This document shows positions 20,585 through 31,740 of a stretch of DNA of 64,000 nt, piece after piece. Each line of letters starts with the position of its first letter. Position 1 is the first letter of the stretch. The notes beneath the pieces are model-generated. The model did no database searches, had not been told where the DNA came from, and saw only the letters and a list, made by a program, of their open reading frames with translations. Location of the stretch: NCBI GenBank assembly GCA_963575745.1, contig CAUYUJ010021048.1, positions 30,001 to 94,000 on the forward strand. The letters run 5' to 3'. Origin of the DNA: Prorocentrum cordatum (Eukaryota > Sar > Dinophyceae > Prorocentrales > Prorocentraceae). The position numbers were made by a program, and so were the translations under genes.

Positions 20585-20860
20585 AGGCTACCAACGTTTC
20601 GGGGGCTCGCATAGTCGAAGTCTCAAGAATTGAGTTCTGGCACGGTTGATGCGTGTCAGGACGCAGCAGTCATGTTGATTCGCGGTCTTACAAACCCAGG
20701 AAAAGGCGTTCTGGCCAGATTTAGGGTTGTCAGGCCGCAACAACAATGATGTTGATCCTCGTTGTTGAAGTCCCAGGAGCGCCTTTAACACGATTGGGGA
20801 TTCTCAAACGGTTATCTTCTAATGGGCCTTTTCCCGCAATGATGCTATATTCTTGCAGGG
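20585..20860. repeat. Degenerate tandem repeat, about 80-90 bp
   Basis: TGCGTGTCAGGACGCAGCAGTCATGTTGAT and GGGTTGTCAGGCCGCAACAACAATGATGTTGAT are aligned copies, each followed by CCCAGGA and GGCGTT/GCGCCTTT. A third, weaker unit precedes them. Confidence 0.6.
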
Positions 20861-21834
20861 ACCTATGAAGAGGGAACGTGGAGGGATGGTGTATTTCAAC
20901 ATCGTTGATATGTCTTGGGTTTACACTTGTCCTCCTCGTCCTCCTCCACCGAAATTGTTTCTCGAATCATAGCTCGGGTCTCCGGCAGCCGTTCGGGGCA
21001 ATCCGGCCACTCCAGGAGCGCTCTCGACGAGGCGCAGCCGCTGGAAAACATTATCAGGCTGGCAAACTTGCCGGAACCGACGGAAACGCCAGCTAACGTC
21101 GAGCTTCCCCCCCCCCCTGGCGTTTCCTTCTTCCTGGATCCTGGAATACTTCCTCTTCCTCCTCCGCCTCCTCCTCCTCCACCTCCTCCTCCTTCTCCTT
21201 CACCTCCTCCTACGCGAAGCTCGAAGCTAAAGGCTGGCTCGGTCGATGGATGACCCGATGCCTGTCCCAGCCCTCCCTGCGGAAGGGCTGTCGTTGAAAG
21301 CAGGCTCTTCTGGCTAACGGGGGGGCTACCCGAGGAGGCGAGGGAGACCGACCGAAGGGGACGACCCGAGAAGGCAGACAGCAGAGGAGGGGAAGCGAGA
21401 GAGGCGATGCAGAGCGGGAGGGCAGCAAGCACGACGAGGAGAAGCGGGAGAGGGGAGGGGGAGGGTCGCCAACATGGTCGACGCACCCCTAAGAATCCCC
21501 CGAGGGGGTTCACTAGGGGGGGGGGTCGCTGGCATCGGCGGCCCTGTGGTTAAGGCCAACCTCCGCCAGACCTCGTCTCACTCACATCCTCCCTCTCCTT
21601 CCTGACGCAGCTGGACCTGCCGCCGCGGGCGTGGCCTAACTCCCGGGCCGCTTAATTCCTTGAGCTCGTCGCTGTGCGTCTGGCTCAAGAGGTTGCCGTG
21701 GGGGTGTGGTGTCGTCCCCTCGGGGGGTGCTGTCGTGCGATTGCGGTTGCAAGCAGTGGTGTTGGTGGTGAGATTGGCCGTGGGGGTCGTCGGGTCGTCG
21801 TCGCACGGGTGCTTCATGGGCTTAGCTGCCCCGA
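20861..21834. other. Unassigned sequence with a CCT tract
   Basis: CCTCCTCCGCCTCCTCC near 21155-21215, otherwise unique and GC-rich. A minus-strand frame of 205 codons runs through the CCT tract and carries no motif. Confidence 0.5.
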
Positions 21835-22015
21835 TACGCAACACGCAACACGTACCGTATCGATACGGAACTCAACACGTAGGCTGAAAACGTAGGTCCG
21901 ACGCGATACATTCGCCAAAACGTGGTCCAATACGTGGCGCCAACACGCAACGTATTGAAACGGACGTCTTGAACACGGGACGTGTTGCCTTTCAAAACGC
22001 GCGTATCGAGGCAAC
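21835..22015. other. Cluster of ACACGTA/AACGTGG-type motifs with a palindrome
   Basis: At least eight variants of AACACG(T/C)A, AAAACGTAGG, AAAACGTGG, AATACGTGG and GGGACGTGTTG occur in 180 bp, including the palindrome CCGTATCGATACGG at about 21855. The spacing is irregular. It may be a degenerate array or a binding-site cluster; nothing decides. Confidence 0.55.
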
Positions 22016-22113
22016 TAAGTTCATGGGTGGCGATCCAGGAGGTGAACCCAGCCCGTGCCACGGATCAGGTCCCCGTGCAGCGAAGGGTAGAGATGCAGGG
22101 CGATGCCAGGCAG

Positions 22114-22119
<6 letters not shown>

Positions 22120-22146
<27 letters not shown>
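22120..22146. repeat. (GA)n microsatellite
   Basis: Thirteen consecutive GA units. Confidence 0.95.
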
Positions 22147-22148
<2 letters not shown>

Positions 22149-22279
22149 GGGAACGGGTGCGAGCCGATGGCTTTCTGGGCCCGTCTGGATGTCCCAGATC
22201 GCTGGCCAGCCGTGGTGCAGTCTATGGTGTGTGGGGGCGAATCGCACGCGCCGAGTAAAGCTGCTGTCGGGAGGGGCGC

Positions 22280-25110
22280 CGTCGCTTGGGAGATCGTCGA
22301 GCTCCAAGCTCCGTGGGGCTCGGGCGGGATCCTCGCCATCGTAGGGGGCACGGGTGTAGTGGCCGTCGGGGTGGCGGTGGCGTTGTGGCCGTCGGTGGCC
22401 GTCGGAAGTCGTCGGCGGCCGCTGTGGCCGTCGGGGTGGTCGTTGAGGCGGCCGTAGGAGCGCGGAGGAGGCGCGTCCGCGAAGCGCACCCTCCGCGGCA
22501 AGGGAGAGGAAGATTCGTCTGGGGAGGGGTCGTGGGAGCCGTGGTTGTCGGGGAGCGTCGTCAAAGCGCACTTGCCAGGGAAGGGGTGGGGCGTGGGGCA
22601 CCGCGCTGGTGAATCGCATCCACCGTGGGGAGGGGTCGCGAGGGGCGTCGAGAGGAGAGGTCGGCGGGGCGTCGGGTAGGGGTCGGGGGAGGCAGGTCGG
22701 GCGTCGGTGGGTCCGGCTGGCCGGTCGGCCGTCGGTGGGTCCGGCTGGCCTCGAGGTCCCACCGGCTGCATGTCATCCACTTGGGAGCGCCAGGCAGGGC
22801 GTGGGAGAGGGCGTCGTGGGCAGGGAAGGGGCGCCGGGTCCGTCGGGTTGGGGTGGAAGGTCGGGCGGAGCACCGGGTAAGGTGTGGGGCGGCGGGGCGG
22901 CGGGTAGGGGTCGTGGGAGGCAGGTCGGCCGTCGGTGGGTCCAGCTGGCCTTGAGGCCCCACCGGCTGCATGCCATCCACTTGGGAGCGTCGGGCAGGGC
23001 GTGGGAGAGGGCGTCGTGGGCGGGGAAGGGGCGTCGGGTCCGTCGGGTGGGGGTGGAAGGTCGGGCGGAGCACTGGGTCAGGTGTGGGGCGACGGGGAAG
23101 CGTGGGGGAGGTCGTCGAAAAGGTCGTCGTCCTTGTCCTCGTCTCGCCTGGGCTGCTGCCCAGTGCTGTCGTAGAGGCCGTGGGCTGGCCGTCGGGTCGG
23201 CCGCCGGTTGCGCCGCCGGGTCGGCGGCGTTGTGTGCCGTCGGGTCGGAGGTAGGGTTAGCCGTCGGGCCAGGCGTCGGTCTGGGCGTCGTGGAGGCTGT
23301 TGGGTTGGCCAATGTGTTGGCCGATGTCGTCCGTCGGTTGCGTCGTACGGTCGCGTCCGGTCGGTGGGTCGGCGGACAGGGGTGGCGTGGCGTCGGCCGC
23401 GGGGTCGGGGGTCGGGTCGTCCGTCCTGTGGGCCGTCCGTGCGGGCACCGCTGACCGCGTAGCCGAAGTAGACCCCGCCAGAGTCGGGCATGTGGTGTGC
23501 GTTGGGCGGGGCATCGGGCAAGGAGTGGGGCGGGGCGTCGGGCTGGGGAGTCGGGCAAGGCGTCGGGCGAGGGCTCGGGCAGGGCTTCCGGGCACGGCGT
23601 CGGGCCGTCGTGATAAGGCGTCGTGAGGCCAGGGCGTCGAGTAGGGTGTTCGTAGGGGGGGGCGTCGTTGTGGGAGGCGCGTCGTCGTGGGGAAGGGCGT
23701 CGGGTCGTCGTCGTAGAGTTCGCATTTCTGAAACAAGTATTATTGATTCCCCCCCTGGTGCACCTTGTGTTTTTTAACTGAACTGCTCCTCTCAAGCTCG
23801 CGCCGTGTTTTTGACAAGGGAAAAACTTGAAGCTCAGAATGCGTTGTTGGCCCACGAAGCACCACAACAACGGCTCCCTCCGGATACTTCGCACATTTTT
23901 TCAAATTTTGCTCTGGCGAGGGATTTCCTCACAATTGATGCAGGACTCGCGCTCTCGCGCGGGACTTCCTCGAAATGTATTGAAACGCCGCGCCCTCGAC
24001 ACTCAAGAAACACACTCTCGCTCTGGACTTCCTCACGAGTACTCAAGAATCGCGCTATCCCTCAAGACTTCCTCGCGATTCATGCACGACTGACGCTTCA
24101 ACGACGCGCCCTGTCGACCCGGCTGTCTGGGCTTGCCCGCCTGAACCACCCTAAGGTCTGCCCGCCCGACCCGCACGTGTCTGCTCCGAACCCCCTCCTG
24201 GTAATCTCTCTCGTGCTCCATCCTTCTCGTTCCCTTTGTCCCTTGCCTCCTCCCCCCTTTTCCCCTGTGTTAGTGGCTGCGCCAACTACACATGACAGGT
24301 AAGGAAGATAAGCCCACCAGGGGGGCACGTCCGAAGTCGAAGAGGGCGGGTATCGATAATTTAGGACATACATGTTGCATGCATGCATGCGAACATATTA
24401 GAGCGAAGCGTCTGAAAATGATTGTTCTCGTGGTCGGTAGCGTCGTAAGAACAGGCCTTGGGTCGTCCGTCTGGGCAAATTTTGACGTGGTCGTCGTCGC
24501 CGTCGCGGGGGGCGTCGTCGTCGTTGTCGTCGCCGCCGTCGGGGAAGCTGGGAGAGCCTTGAGGGAGGCGTCCAAAGGTGGCATCGAGTCGGCCGGAAAA
24601 TCGGCTGTCGTGTCGTCCGTCCTGTGGGCCGTATGGCCGTCCGTGTAGGTAGCGCTCACCGCGTAGACGCGATAGTCCCAGTAAGAAGACAGGCGTGGGG
24701 TGGCTGTCGGGCGAAGGGTCATCTTGGTGCGGCATCGCAGGAGGGCTGGGGGCCGTCGTGGGGGGCCGTCTCGAGATCCGTTGGGTGGGCGATCGCGGGC
24801 AGTCGGGTAGGGCGAGGGGCAGTCGGATCGGGTGAGGGGCCATGGGTATGTGGGGGGGGCGCGGGGGCAGGAGTAGGGAAGGCCAGGTGCGTCGGGCTGA
24901 TTGTAGGGTGAGGCGTCGGGCTGGGCGTCGGATAAGACGTCGGGTGGGGCGTCGGGCAGGGCGTCGAATCGTCGTGCCGAGGCGTCGTGGCAGGGCTGGG
25001 CGTCGTTGTGAGGGCCGTGTCGTGGGGAAGGGGAACGCGGGGGCAAGCGTGGGAAAGGGCAGGCGCGTCGGGCTGAGTTTAGAATGGGAGTCGGGCGGGG
25101 CGTCGGTATG
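22280..25110. repeat. G/C-biased CGTCGGG minisatellite region
   Basis: Nearly 3 kb dominated by GTCGGGCGGGGCGTCGG-like units, broken by a unique stretch at about 23730-24400. Pro/Arg/Thr-rich minus-strand ORFs of up to 373 codons are compositional. GTCGTCGTCGCCGTCG tracts lie near 24490-24540. Confidence 0.8.
22690..23100. repeat. 200-bp tandem duplication
   Basis: GGCTGCATGTCATCCACTTGG (about 22765) and GGCTGCATGCCATCCACTTGG (about 22965) begin two copies that run in parallel through GCAGGGCGTGGGAGAGGGCG and GGAAGGTCGGGCGGAGCAC. Confidence 0.88.
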
Positions 25111-25336
25111 ATTGTCGACATACGCTCTGGTGCTGGAGTCGATGGTCGCGAGTATGTTCGTGACCAGGTTTGGCACAAATTCAAGAGCGTCCGCGTTCAG
25201 AGTAGAGGGGCTGGCGTCGTGGTGCAGCTGCTGGTGCCCGTCTTCGTGCGCCCTACAAGGTCGCCGATGCTGGCGTTAGTGGCCCAGTGGCACGGCCGGT
25301 GCGAAGGTGGCCGCCTCCTTTCTCATGGTGGAGGGC

Positions 25337-25413
<77 letters not shown>
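25337..25413. repeat. (TGTC)n microsatellite
   Basis: About 19 uninterrupted TGTC units. Confidence 0.98.
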
Positions 25414-25560
25414 GCGTGGAGGTGCTCGTCGTCTCTGATGCCGTAGTGGTTTGCGGTCGTGCTGCTGGCTGTTGCTATGGCCTCGGTGAGTCGTGCTATG
25501 TCCCTGAAGTCGACTCTGTAGCATCGTCGGATGGCGAAGCCGATCCACCTGGCTGCGCGG

Positions 25561-26079
25561 CTAGTTACAGGGCGGCGCAAGCAACCTCTGCTCCGTGGAG
25601 CCAGCGACATTCTCGTAGCTGTGGCCCCGGATGTCGGACACGTTGGCGCGCCTGGCGCACATGTGCCTCGCGAGCGCCATGACACCAGCGCCGCGCCTGG
25701 CCGCCGCCATGAAAGGGCGCATTCGCTGCAAACGCTCGGGCGTCCGCGGCTCCTCCTCCTCCTCCTCCTCCTCCTCCTCCTCCTCCTCCTCCTCCTCCTC
25801 CTCCTCCTCCTCGTGCTCGTCATTCTCCTCGTGCTCGTTCTGTTCCTCCTCCTCCTCCTCCTCATCCTCCTCCTCCTCCTCCGTCTTCTCCTCCTCCGTC
25901 TTCTCCTCCTCCGTCTTCTCCTCCTGCTCGTCCTCCTTCTTCTCCTCCTCCTCCTCCTCGTCCTCCTCGTCGTCGTCGTCCTCGTCGTCCTCTTCCTCGT
26001 CGCGTCTTCCTCCTCGAAGGGAAAGAAGGACCTGCTCCTCCCCCAGCGCCTCCGCGCGGGCGGCCCAATGCCTGCACAC
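25561..26079 (-). CDS. Possible acidic-linker protein or exon
   Basis: A 172-codon minus-strand frame: HWAARAEALGEEQVLLSLRG, a Glu/Asp/Lys-rich linker of about 80 residues (EEEKTEEEKTEEE, EEDEEEE) encoded by GAG/GAA/GAC repeats, then non-repetitive TPERLQRMRPFMAAARRG, HMCARRANVSDIRGHSYENV and a stop. Flanks and repeat share one frame and both flanks look protein-like. TGCGTGTGCAG|GCATTGG upstream is a possible acceptor. A GAG array is open in this frame anyway, so the evidence is only moderate. No family recognised. Confidence 0.35.
   Translation of the reverse strand: MCRHWAARAEALGEEQVLLSLRGGRRDEEEDDEDDDDEEDEEEEEEKKEDEQEEKTEEEKTEEEKTEEEEEDEEEEEEEQNEHEENDEHEEEEEEEEEEEEEEEEEEEEEPRTPERLQRMRPFMAAARRGAGVMALARHMCARRANVSDIRGHSYENVAGSTEQRLLAPPCN
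25750..26010. repeat. (CTC/TCC)n imperfect array
   Basis: About 65 bp of pure CCT followed by 200 bp of CCT interrupted by CGT, GTCTTC and GCTCGT. It corresponds to the Glu-rich linker of the minus-strand frame above. Confidence 0.9.
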
Positions 26080-27150
26080 GCAGGCCAGCCAGCCGACTGG
26101 CGTGCCAGCCTCCAGCGGGCCGGGGGCCCCAGGGGGGAGGCGGCGAGTCGGGTCGGGGGGGGGTCTCCTCCTTTGCCTCCTGCTCCTCCTGTCCCTCGCT
26201 CCTCCCTCCTCCCTCCTCCCCCTCCAGGTGGCTCGGGAGAGGCGAAGATGGTTCGTTTGCCCGTGGAACCGAGCCCCCGCCCCTGCGCGGGCGACCAGTC
26301 TTTAAGCGTCAGACACCCCGCCAGGCAGGCAGTGGTAATGACAAATATAAGAACAAGGCAACTCAGCAGATCGAAGAAGATATGGTAACCTTTTTCTCCA
26401 GGGTGAGGAGGGATTTCAGCCAAGCAGGCAAGAGGAGTTGCCCAGATAGGAAGTTGTTAGCGTAGCCAGTTCACCCTTCATCGGTAAAGGCACTCCATCT
26501 CAAGTTTCACCTGAAGGCGCAAGAATACTCGGGTGAATTCAGTACATATTACCAGTCACCGTTCAAGGCCGTTGCCCCAGGCAGTGAAGGTGACCTGCGC
26601 ATCGTGCCCGCCCTGCCAAAAGAAACTCATAATCATGTGCACTGGGAACCGCCTCCAGCTGATCCGACATTGATTGCAAGTCACATCTTGAGGTTGCAAG
26701 GTGAGTTGTCCGCTCTAGGTCCTGGCATCCGATTGAAGAGGAACAAAAAGGTGATGAGACGGATGCAGAAGAGGAGTGATGCGCCACGATTCTAACAACT
26801 TTCCAGACGTCCCTTACCATTGACGGCAATCCGCATTTCACCGACATGATGTCAGCGACGAAAGAGAAATCGTCAGCCCCTATTGCAGTCAGGGCAGCAT
26901 TCCTCAACGTTCTCACCCTGAGGCCAACATATTCCAAGGCCAACAGAACAGGGGCAGGTTGCGCATTCGAGACCCAGTCGTCCAATGGCACGGGGGCCCT
27001 GTCCCCCGTTATGCGTTTCCATTCGTGGCCCCTGCCTCCCCTGACTCCAAATCCACCGTGCATTGGTCCATTTCTCGGCTTAAGATTGTCGGAAATGCAC
27101 CCCAAACGAACGAACCAACAAACATGATGGACCTGTCCGCCCGCTTCGGG
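26080..27150. other. Mostly unique sequence with an ambiguous minus-strand frame
   Basis: A minus-strand frame (27732-26563) contains mixed, non-repetitive text at 27080-26563 (for example DDFSFVADIMSVKCGLPSMV), but it also runs through a CCT array and the MITE at 27151, so it is not one gene. Another frame in the same place is equally protein-like. It could be an old retroelement or an exon remnant. Confidence 0.35.
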
Positions 27151-27262
27151 AAAGTAGGGCGGACATCTCCGCAAACATAATATGGAAGCAGCGACGATAA
27201 AGTAGAGCAGACATTGACAGCAAAGGAACATTGAAAATAAGGCGGAAATGTCCGCCCTACTT
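27151..27262. mobile_element. MITE with 21-bp TIRs (AAGTAGGGCGGACAT family), copy 1
   Basis: Left end AAGTAGGGCGGACATCTCCGC (27152) and right end GCGGAAATGTCCGCCCTACTT (27242-27262) are inverted repeats matching at 20 of 21 positions. The interior is non-coding (GGAAGCAGCGACGATAAAGTAG). A second copy is at 50248-50386. Sequence similarity continues a few bases past the right TIR (TTGCGA...CACCCA), so the true end may lie slightly outside. Confidence 0.88.
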
Positions 27263-27400
27263 GCGACGTCACCCAAAGTACGGCGGATCCGGATTCTGGG
27301 TCGGCGCTTCACGGGGCCGTCATACGGCGCAGCCATCACCCCCCCAGCGGCGGTCGCCGCTGGGGGAGTGATCAAGTCAGGATAGCTGTAAGTCAAAAGA

Positions 27401-27459
27401 ACCTCCTCCTCCTCCTCCTCCTCCTCCTCCTCCTCCTCCTCCTCCTCCTCTTCCTCCTC
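27401..27459. repeat. (CCT)n microsatellite
   Basis: About 19 CCT units. Confidence 0.97.
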
Positions 27460-27961
27460 CTCTGTGGGGAGGCCTCCGACTTTGGCTGATTGTCGGTGAC
27501 GTGCTGGTTTCAGGCCCGTCCCCAACAACCTCCTCCTCGGGGGCCCTCGGGGCCTGGCCGGTGGAAAGGGGAAGGAGGCGCTGGCCTGCGGGAGCATCAG
27601 GCGTGCGCCTGCGTAGCGGAGCAGCATGCGCCGCAGCTCCTCGCGGCCCCAGCCTCTGGGGAGGATGGGGGGGGGTACAGGACTCCTCCCTTTCCTCCTC
27701 GAGAGGAGCGGTCGACGGACAAAAACCTGCACCTCTCATGCTGGTTGTTGTGCCCCCCCCCGACCCAATGTAATATTGGCGGGCTGCGCCGCAGTGTGTC
27801 TCGACTGGCCGAAATTCTGCGCACTGCTGGCGATGCCAACCAACATTGGATCGGGAGCCGGGGCACGTTGAAGTTTTTTCGCCAGTACCCCGGTCGCGCG
27901 GGTGGTGCAGGAGCTTGCCCATCAAACGAGGAGGAGGAGTAGGAAGAGGAGGAAGAGGAGG

Positions 27962-28020
27962 AGGATGGATGGATGGATGGATGGATGGATGGATGGATGG
28001 ATGGATGGATGGATGGATGG
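27962..28020. repeat. (GGAT)n microsatellite
   Basis: About 14 GGAT units. Confidence 0.98.
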
Positions 28021-28089
28021 GACGTCATTGCAGAAGCCCTGGCGGCCGTCCGCAAGCAAACGACCGCCAGGACCCCAGATGTCACGGAG

Positions 28090-28380
28090 TCCGCTACGCG
28101 GCCGCGCTCCCCGCGCGCGGCGGTGGCGCACTCGTCGGCGGCGCCCGAAGCGCGTCCGCTCGCTCCTCGCCACCGCGCGCGGCCTGGGGGTGGCTGCAAG
28201 GTACCCCAGGCGCGGCGGTGGCCCCGCGGGGCGCCGCGCTGGCGGCACTTCCCCGCCCTCCGCCAGCCGCCACGGCGGCCAGCCGCTCCTCACCCCTGCG
28301 CGCGGCCTGGGGTGGGGGGGCTGTTGGGTACCCCAGGCGCGGCAGGGGCCCCGCAGGGCGCCGCGCTGGCAGAATTTTCC
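28090..28380. repeat. GC-rich tandem duplication, about 122 bp
   Basis: CGCGCGGCCTGGGGGTGG (about 28177) and CGCGCGGCCTGGGGTGGG (about 28300), each followed by GGTACCCCAGGCGCGGC and GGCGCCGCGCTGGC. Confidence 0.8.
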
Positions 28381-28862
28381 CCGCATGATGGGCGGGGTTC
28401 TCCCCGCCTGCTGCGCCTCGCCGCTCTTCCACGCGGGGTGGGCGCGAGGTTGCCCCTGGCTCGGGGGCGGGGCATCGGGGTGCTCAGCGAGCTGCTCCCC
28501 GCCCCGCCCGGACCTTCGCACCGCCCCTCCTGGCAGCCGGGGCCCCGCCCACGCCGCCGCTCCAGCGGCGGCGCTCTCTCCCCTCCTCGCGCCAGCGGCG
28601 GCCCACGGGCAGGGCCGCAGGTCCGCGGTGTTTGGGGGGCTCACGGGCGCCCCAGCAGCCTGAACCACTTGCGGCAGGTGGGGGGCGCTGCGGCAGACGG
28701 GGCAGCCGCCGCAGCTGCCGCCATGCCGCACTTGGCGAGCTGCGCCAAGCCTTCCTTCAGCCAAGCAAACGGGGACGGCGAGGGGGTCGGCGGCGCCCTG
28801 CGGCTGGCAGCAGCTCTGGACGGTGAACGGCTCCCGAATCTGGGTCGTCGGGGCGGCGGGAT

Positions 28863-29294
28863 CTAGGGCGGTTGCTGGTCGGCTGCCGGCCGCGCTGGAC
28901 GGCCTCCCCCCCGCGCCTCCTCGCGCAGCTCCCTGGCCCTCCGCTGCCTCATGCGCCAGGCCCCTCCAGGTGGCGAGTTCACGAAGAGGGAGCTGAACGG
29001 CTCCGCCGCAAGGAACGCGGACATCTCTTCCATGCAGTTGGCCATCCACTGCCCAGTAAGGTCGGCCAGTCCGTCGAGGAAGTGCCTGAGCCGCTGCTCT
29101 GCTTGGTGCGCGTGGAAGTCCGTGGCCGCGGCTGGCTGGCTGCCAGCCAGAGTGCGCATCCACGAGCATCGAATTTCCTTCGAGGCGGTAGCACGACGTG
29201 GCGACTTTGAGCCTGGGGTGTTCCCTCTCGCGGGGTTTTCCTCAAGTCCTTGGGCCTCCCTGCCGATGCCGCCGTGGATGTCGCCCTTGGCCAT
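28863..29294 (-). pseudogene. Coding-like remnant at the 3' side of the retroelement
   Basis: The minus-strand frame includes HQAEQRLRHFLDGLADLTGQ, WMANCMEEMSAFLAAEPFSS and LFVNSPPGGAWRMRQRRAR: helical, non-repetitive text unlike its GC-rich surroundings. Probably part of the same element or of a host exon. Function unknown. Confidence 0.45.
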
Positions 29295-29550
29295 GACCTG
29301 GTACTGGCCCTGCTGCAGCTCCTGAGCACGTGCGCTGCGATGGTAGTCCCAAAGACTCCACTACGCCGCACTCGAAGAAGCAGTCGGAGCCGACCTGCTC
29401 CAATATGGGCATCGGTAGCCGTGCACTGTTACGGCTGTCCCCGTGACTCTCCGCTACGCCGTGCGCCGTGCTTCCACTGGGCGGGCCGCCCCTTCGCTCC
29501 TCAGGGGGCAGTCGAACGCGTCCATGTCCACGCTGGGCGGGCGCCTGTCC

Positions 29551-30555
29551 TTAACGCACTGGCCGCGCAGCGGTCGTCGCAGCCGTAGCGCCTCGAAGTG
29601 CGGTTCCCACCAGGGGCCCGTCCTTAGGATAGCCAGCCGCATGCGCAATAGGACTGCCACCAATAGGCTCCGACGCTCCGACTCGTGGGCCAGTGGGGGT
29701 ACAGGGCCTAGGCATGCGCCGTCTCGCGAGCGTCTCTGTGGGCCCGAACTGCCTGCCACCAAGGGCTCTGCGGAACATCACGGGGATGTTGTGGAACTCC
29801 TGAGCATGTCGTTGGTCCATCCGCTGGCGCTCCTCGAGATTGGCCCCCTCGCAGCCAACGGCGAAAGCTCGCCGCCTCAGCTCGTCTTGGCGCCGAGCGC
29901 CGGCACAGAGGTCCTGCGCGATTTCGCCGATCGGCCTGCCGAACCACCGCCTAAGGCTCTGGAGTAGGGGATGACTGCCCTGGGCCAACATCGTGCTGAG
30001 GAATAGCACGCGCTGCTTCTGCCGTGCGTGCTGGTCGCTGCTCTGAATCGTGGCGCCGTTGAACCAGTGCGCCGCCCAGTCGCGGAGGTAGTGGCGCATG
30101 TCGATGTAGTCCCTCTCCACCTGGTGTTGCTCTGGAGGGGCAGGTGGTGGGGGGCCCGTCGCCGACGGGGCTTGTGTCCCTCGGGCCGCTACATCCTGCC
30201 TCTGGCAGCTGTCTGGGCGACGCGAGCGGCGGCAGGGGGTGGGCGGCCTGCTCGCGCCTGGCCGCGCAGCGGCCGCCGCAACTGCAGCGCCTCGTGACGC
30301 GGGCCCCACCAGGGACCCGCCATTATGATAACCCTCCGCTCGTGCAGAAGGGCTGCCATCGGGAGGCTCTGATGCGGCGACTTGCGGGCCGGGGGCAACG
30401 CCTTGCAGGGCGGAGCGACGCCTGCAGGGCGACGCCGTGCCGCTGGGACTCCCTCCGTGAGCCTTGAGGGTGGCTGTCCCTGCCGCGGGAGGCCTGGAGG
30501 AACAACTTGACCTTCTCTTGCGGGGTGCGCTGGTCGGCGCTTGCGCTAGTGCCAT
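29551..30555 (-). pseudogene. Coding-like remnant within or beside the retroelement
   Basis: A 334-codon frame. Its centre (DYIDMRHYLRDWAAHWFNGA, SLRRWFGRPIGEIAQDL, HAQEFHNIPVMFRRALGG) looks like real protein; both ends are low-complexity. It lies in series with the RNase H segment, so it may belong to the same element or to a second ORF. No family assigned. Confidence 0.45.
29560..30400. repeat. Direct repeat pair, offset about 697 bp
   Basis: CTGGCCGCGCAGCGGTCGTCGC at 29561 and CTGGCCGCGCAGCGGCCGCCGC at 30258 begin parallel segments of about 140 bp containing CCCACCAGGG and GGCTCCGACG/GGCTCTGATG, ending GGGCC. A weaker third copy lies near 29338-29460. Confidence 0.7.
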
Positions 30556-31149
30556 TCCCTCCGCAAGGGCCGGGGGACACTTCCGCAGCTGCCGTTGGGC
30601 GCGGGGGCAGGCTGCCGCGGCGCGGGCGCAGCCCGCTCAGTGGGCCTGGCCGTTGCCGATGCGTTGGCGGTAGCCTCGCAGTAGAGGATGACCCCGCCCG
30701 AATACGGCGCCGCGTGGTCCTGCAGCCACAGTCTGGGGCCTGGCATGGCCGACGTCGGCAGGCCAAGGGTAGCCCTCCTAGGTGCTGGGCTGCTGCGCTC
30801 CCGCTCGGGGCGCTGCGGGCGCCTGCTGCCCATGGCTGCAGGTGTCCCCGCGCTGGCCGCTGCCGCCGCTGCAGGTGTCCCCGCGGCGGGGCTGGCCGCT
30901 GCCGCTGCAGCAGTCGTCCCCGCGCTGCGTCTCCTCGTGGTGGCGTGGCCAGAGGTCGTGACGAGGTCGTGCTGCCCGCGCCGCTGGTCCTGGAGCGGGA
31001 TGGCCTGGCTGCCGAACTGGTCGCTTGGCCGTGCAGGATGCTGATGGCCGCAGTGAACTGCTCCTCCGCTGCGGAGGGGGGGGGGGGGGGGGGGGCTGCT
31101 GAGCCGGCGGCGGCATCTGGGGGTCGGGCGGGGCCAGACCGCCCGCTGC

Positions 31150-31740
31150 AACGTGGGCGATGGCGGAACCGATGCGACCCGCCTGGGCGGTGGCCTGCGG
31201 GGGGCCGCAGTGGGAGGGAGGCCGACCTCGCCATCCTCTTGAGGGCCTCCGCCGACTTGCGGGAAATGGTGCCCTTGCACTCCGCCCGAAGCCTCATGCC
31301 AGCTTTCGTGCCGTAGGCGCCGCGCACGTTGCAGAAGAAGAGGCTGTGGGTGGGCCGCTCCATGATGCGGAGCGAGCTGTGGATGGCCCCCGTGCCCATG
31401 GCGACTGGGCTGCCTCGCGTGCCCTCGATGACGTGGTCGAAAAAGGCCCAGTCGATGGCTGAAGGGTGGCAGGGTCCCGCAGCCGCCTCCCTGAGCGTGG
31501 CGAGGAAGAACAGCTGGCGGCAGAGGAGGCGCATCCACTTGCCCTGGCCCAGGGCGACGACCTGGTGCTCCGATCTGTCGATGGCACTCAGGAGACGGGA
31601 AAAGTGGGCGGCCGACTCAGCTGCTGGCCTCTCGGTGAACCAGGGGTCGCCGCCAGCCGCGCCCAAGAGCGCCCGTCTCGCGCGCCTCCTGATCTGCGAA
31701 GCAATGACGTCCCAGCTGTCGGCGTGCGGGGCACTGACCG
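31150..31740 (-). pseudogene. Retroelement region after RNase H
   Basis: Continues the RNase H frame with mixed, clearly protein-like text: KWMRLLCRQLFFLATLREA, SAIDWAFFDHVIEGTRGS, HSLFFCNVRGAYGTKAGMRL. It degenerates into a Pro/Ala/Arg repeat frame after about 31150. Function unknown. Confidence 0.6.

Noticed and set aside
21667-21695. Second spliced leader (GGCTCAAG at about 21682)
   Set aside because: Only eight bases match; the upstream CCATTTT part is absent.
22773-23894. 373-codon Pro/Arg/Thr-rich ORF
   Set aside because: Translation of the CGTCGGG minisatellite; alternative frames equally open.
26563-27732. 389-codon minus-strand ORF as one gene
   Set aside because: It runs through a CCT microsatellite and the MITE at 27151-27262, so the continuous frame is accidental; only the 27080-26563 part is protein-like.
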